Shown here: piece after piece, positions 63,501 through 64,000 of the stretch
How the letters are laid out: every line of letters starts with the position of its first letter
Position numbering within the stretch: position 1 is the stretch's first letter
DNA from: Phoebastria nigripes
Taxonomy: Eukaryota; Chordata; Aves; Procellariiformes; Diomedeidae
Length of the DNA stretch: 64,000 nucleotides
Assembly (NCBI GenBank): GCA_035582835.1
Contig: JAYKAV010002728.1
Location: 126,453-190,452 of the forward strand
Direction of reading: 5' to 3'
The notes under the pieces: model-generated
The model's database searches: none
Told to the model about the DNA's origin: nothing
The model's input: only the letters and a program-made list of their open reading frames with translations
Position numbers and translations under genes: made by a program

Positions 63501-64000
63501 GGGCAGAGTTGTTCCTATTTCCCTTCTCTCTCACTTTCTCTCCTTTGGTTTTTTGATCTCTAAATTAACTTTGAAGTCCATGTATGCCATCAGGTATGGA
63601 CCCCATGAATAAATTTTTGTGCATTTAAGCCAGTGTCAACATCCTTTGGGCAATGAATGGAAAGTGCTGAGACACCACAAAGTTTCTGAACCTATTTCTG
63701 GTCTCTCATTCTAGACAGTGGCCAGGCTCAGACTAGTCAAGACTATGTAACTTTGTTTTTTGCCGTAACAATTTACTTCATGTCTATAATGCTTCTAATT
63801 TCTAGAGTGGTTTCCTTAGCTATGTCTTGAACTAATTTACTGTTTTTTTCTTCTTCCCTGACTTAATAATTTTAGTTAAGTTTTAAACGTGAGATGAGTT
63901 TGTATTGTGCATTATCAATCAATATGTGGAATTGCTCTTCCCCAGCATTTGGAAGCCTTCAACATGTCTGTGTAAGTCACGCTTCATTTTGCCTGAAGTT
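57511..64000 (+). other. GPR176: GPR176 intron 1, last part in window
   Basis: About 6.5 kb of unique-looking sequence with no recognised exon. The longest ORF is 169 codons on the minus strand (61693-62202). GC-richer patches at 59430-59800 and 60086-60584 give overlapping ORFs in several frames and no homology. Confidence 0.65.

Overview
The window is vertebrate, almost certainly avian, nuclear DNA from a draft assembly: it has two N gaps and scattered single Ns. The evidence for a bird is three truncated CR1 retrotransposon pieces, including the typical ATTCTATG-rich 3' ends, a solo LTR of a type common in birds, and protein sequence very close to, but distinct from, mammalian GCN2. I cannot name the species.

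Positions 1-41,038 (minus strand) hold nearly the whole coding part of EIF2AK4, which encodes GCN2, the amino-acid-starvation eIF2-alpha kinase. I placed 38 exons. All are bounded by GT-AG introns and all splice phases agree, giving 4,916 nt (1,638 codons plus 2 nt). Recalled human GCN2 has 1,649 residues from 39 exons, so only the short last coding exon and the 3' UTR appear to lie beyond position 1. Domain order is RWD, charged linker, pseudokinase, kinase with an acidic insert, HisRS-like domain, C-terminal domain. The catalytic and activation-loop residues I can recognise are intact. The introns are mostly unique AT-rich sequence with homopolymer runs. Intron 22 carries a 547-bp solo LTR with a 5-bp target-site duplication.

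Positions 40,555-41,345 are the CpG-island promoter of EIF2AK4. A 10-codon upstream ORF there ends one nucleotide before the GCN2 start codon. The 4.7 kb between the two start codons contains a CR1 scrap, a near-perfect 69-bp inverted repeat, a purine-rich block and a second CpG island (about 44,478-44,930).

From 45,717 on the plus strand, the first coding exon of GPR176 (an orphan class A GPCR) is visible up to a consensus splice donor at 45,946. The rest of the window is its first intron. It holds two CR1 fragments in opposite orientation and a probable LTR with an internal degenerate minisatellite. The head-to-head EIF2AK4/GPR176 order matches the human locus as I recall it.

I did not find a clearly new biological system. 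The items most worth checking are the upstream ORFs of EIF2AK4, the CRE-plus-TATA LTR lying sense inside this kinase gene, and the 69-bp foldback in the intergenic region.
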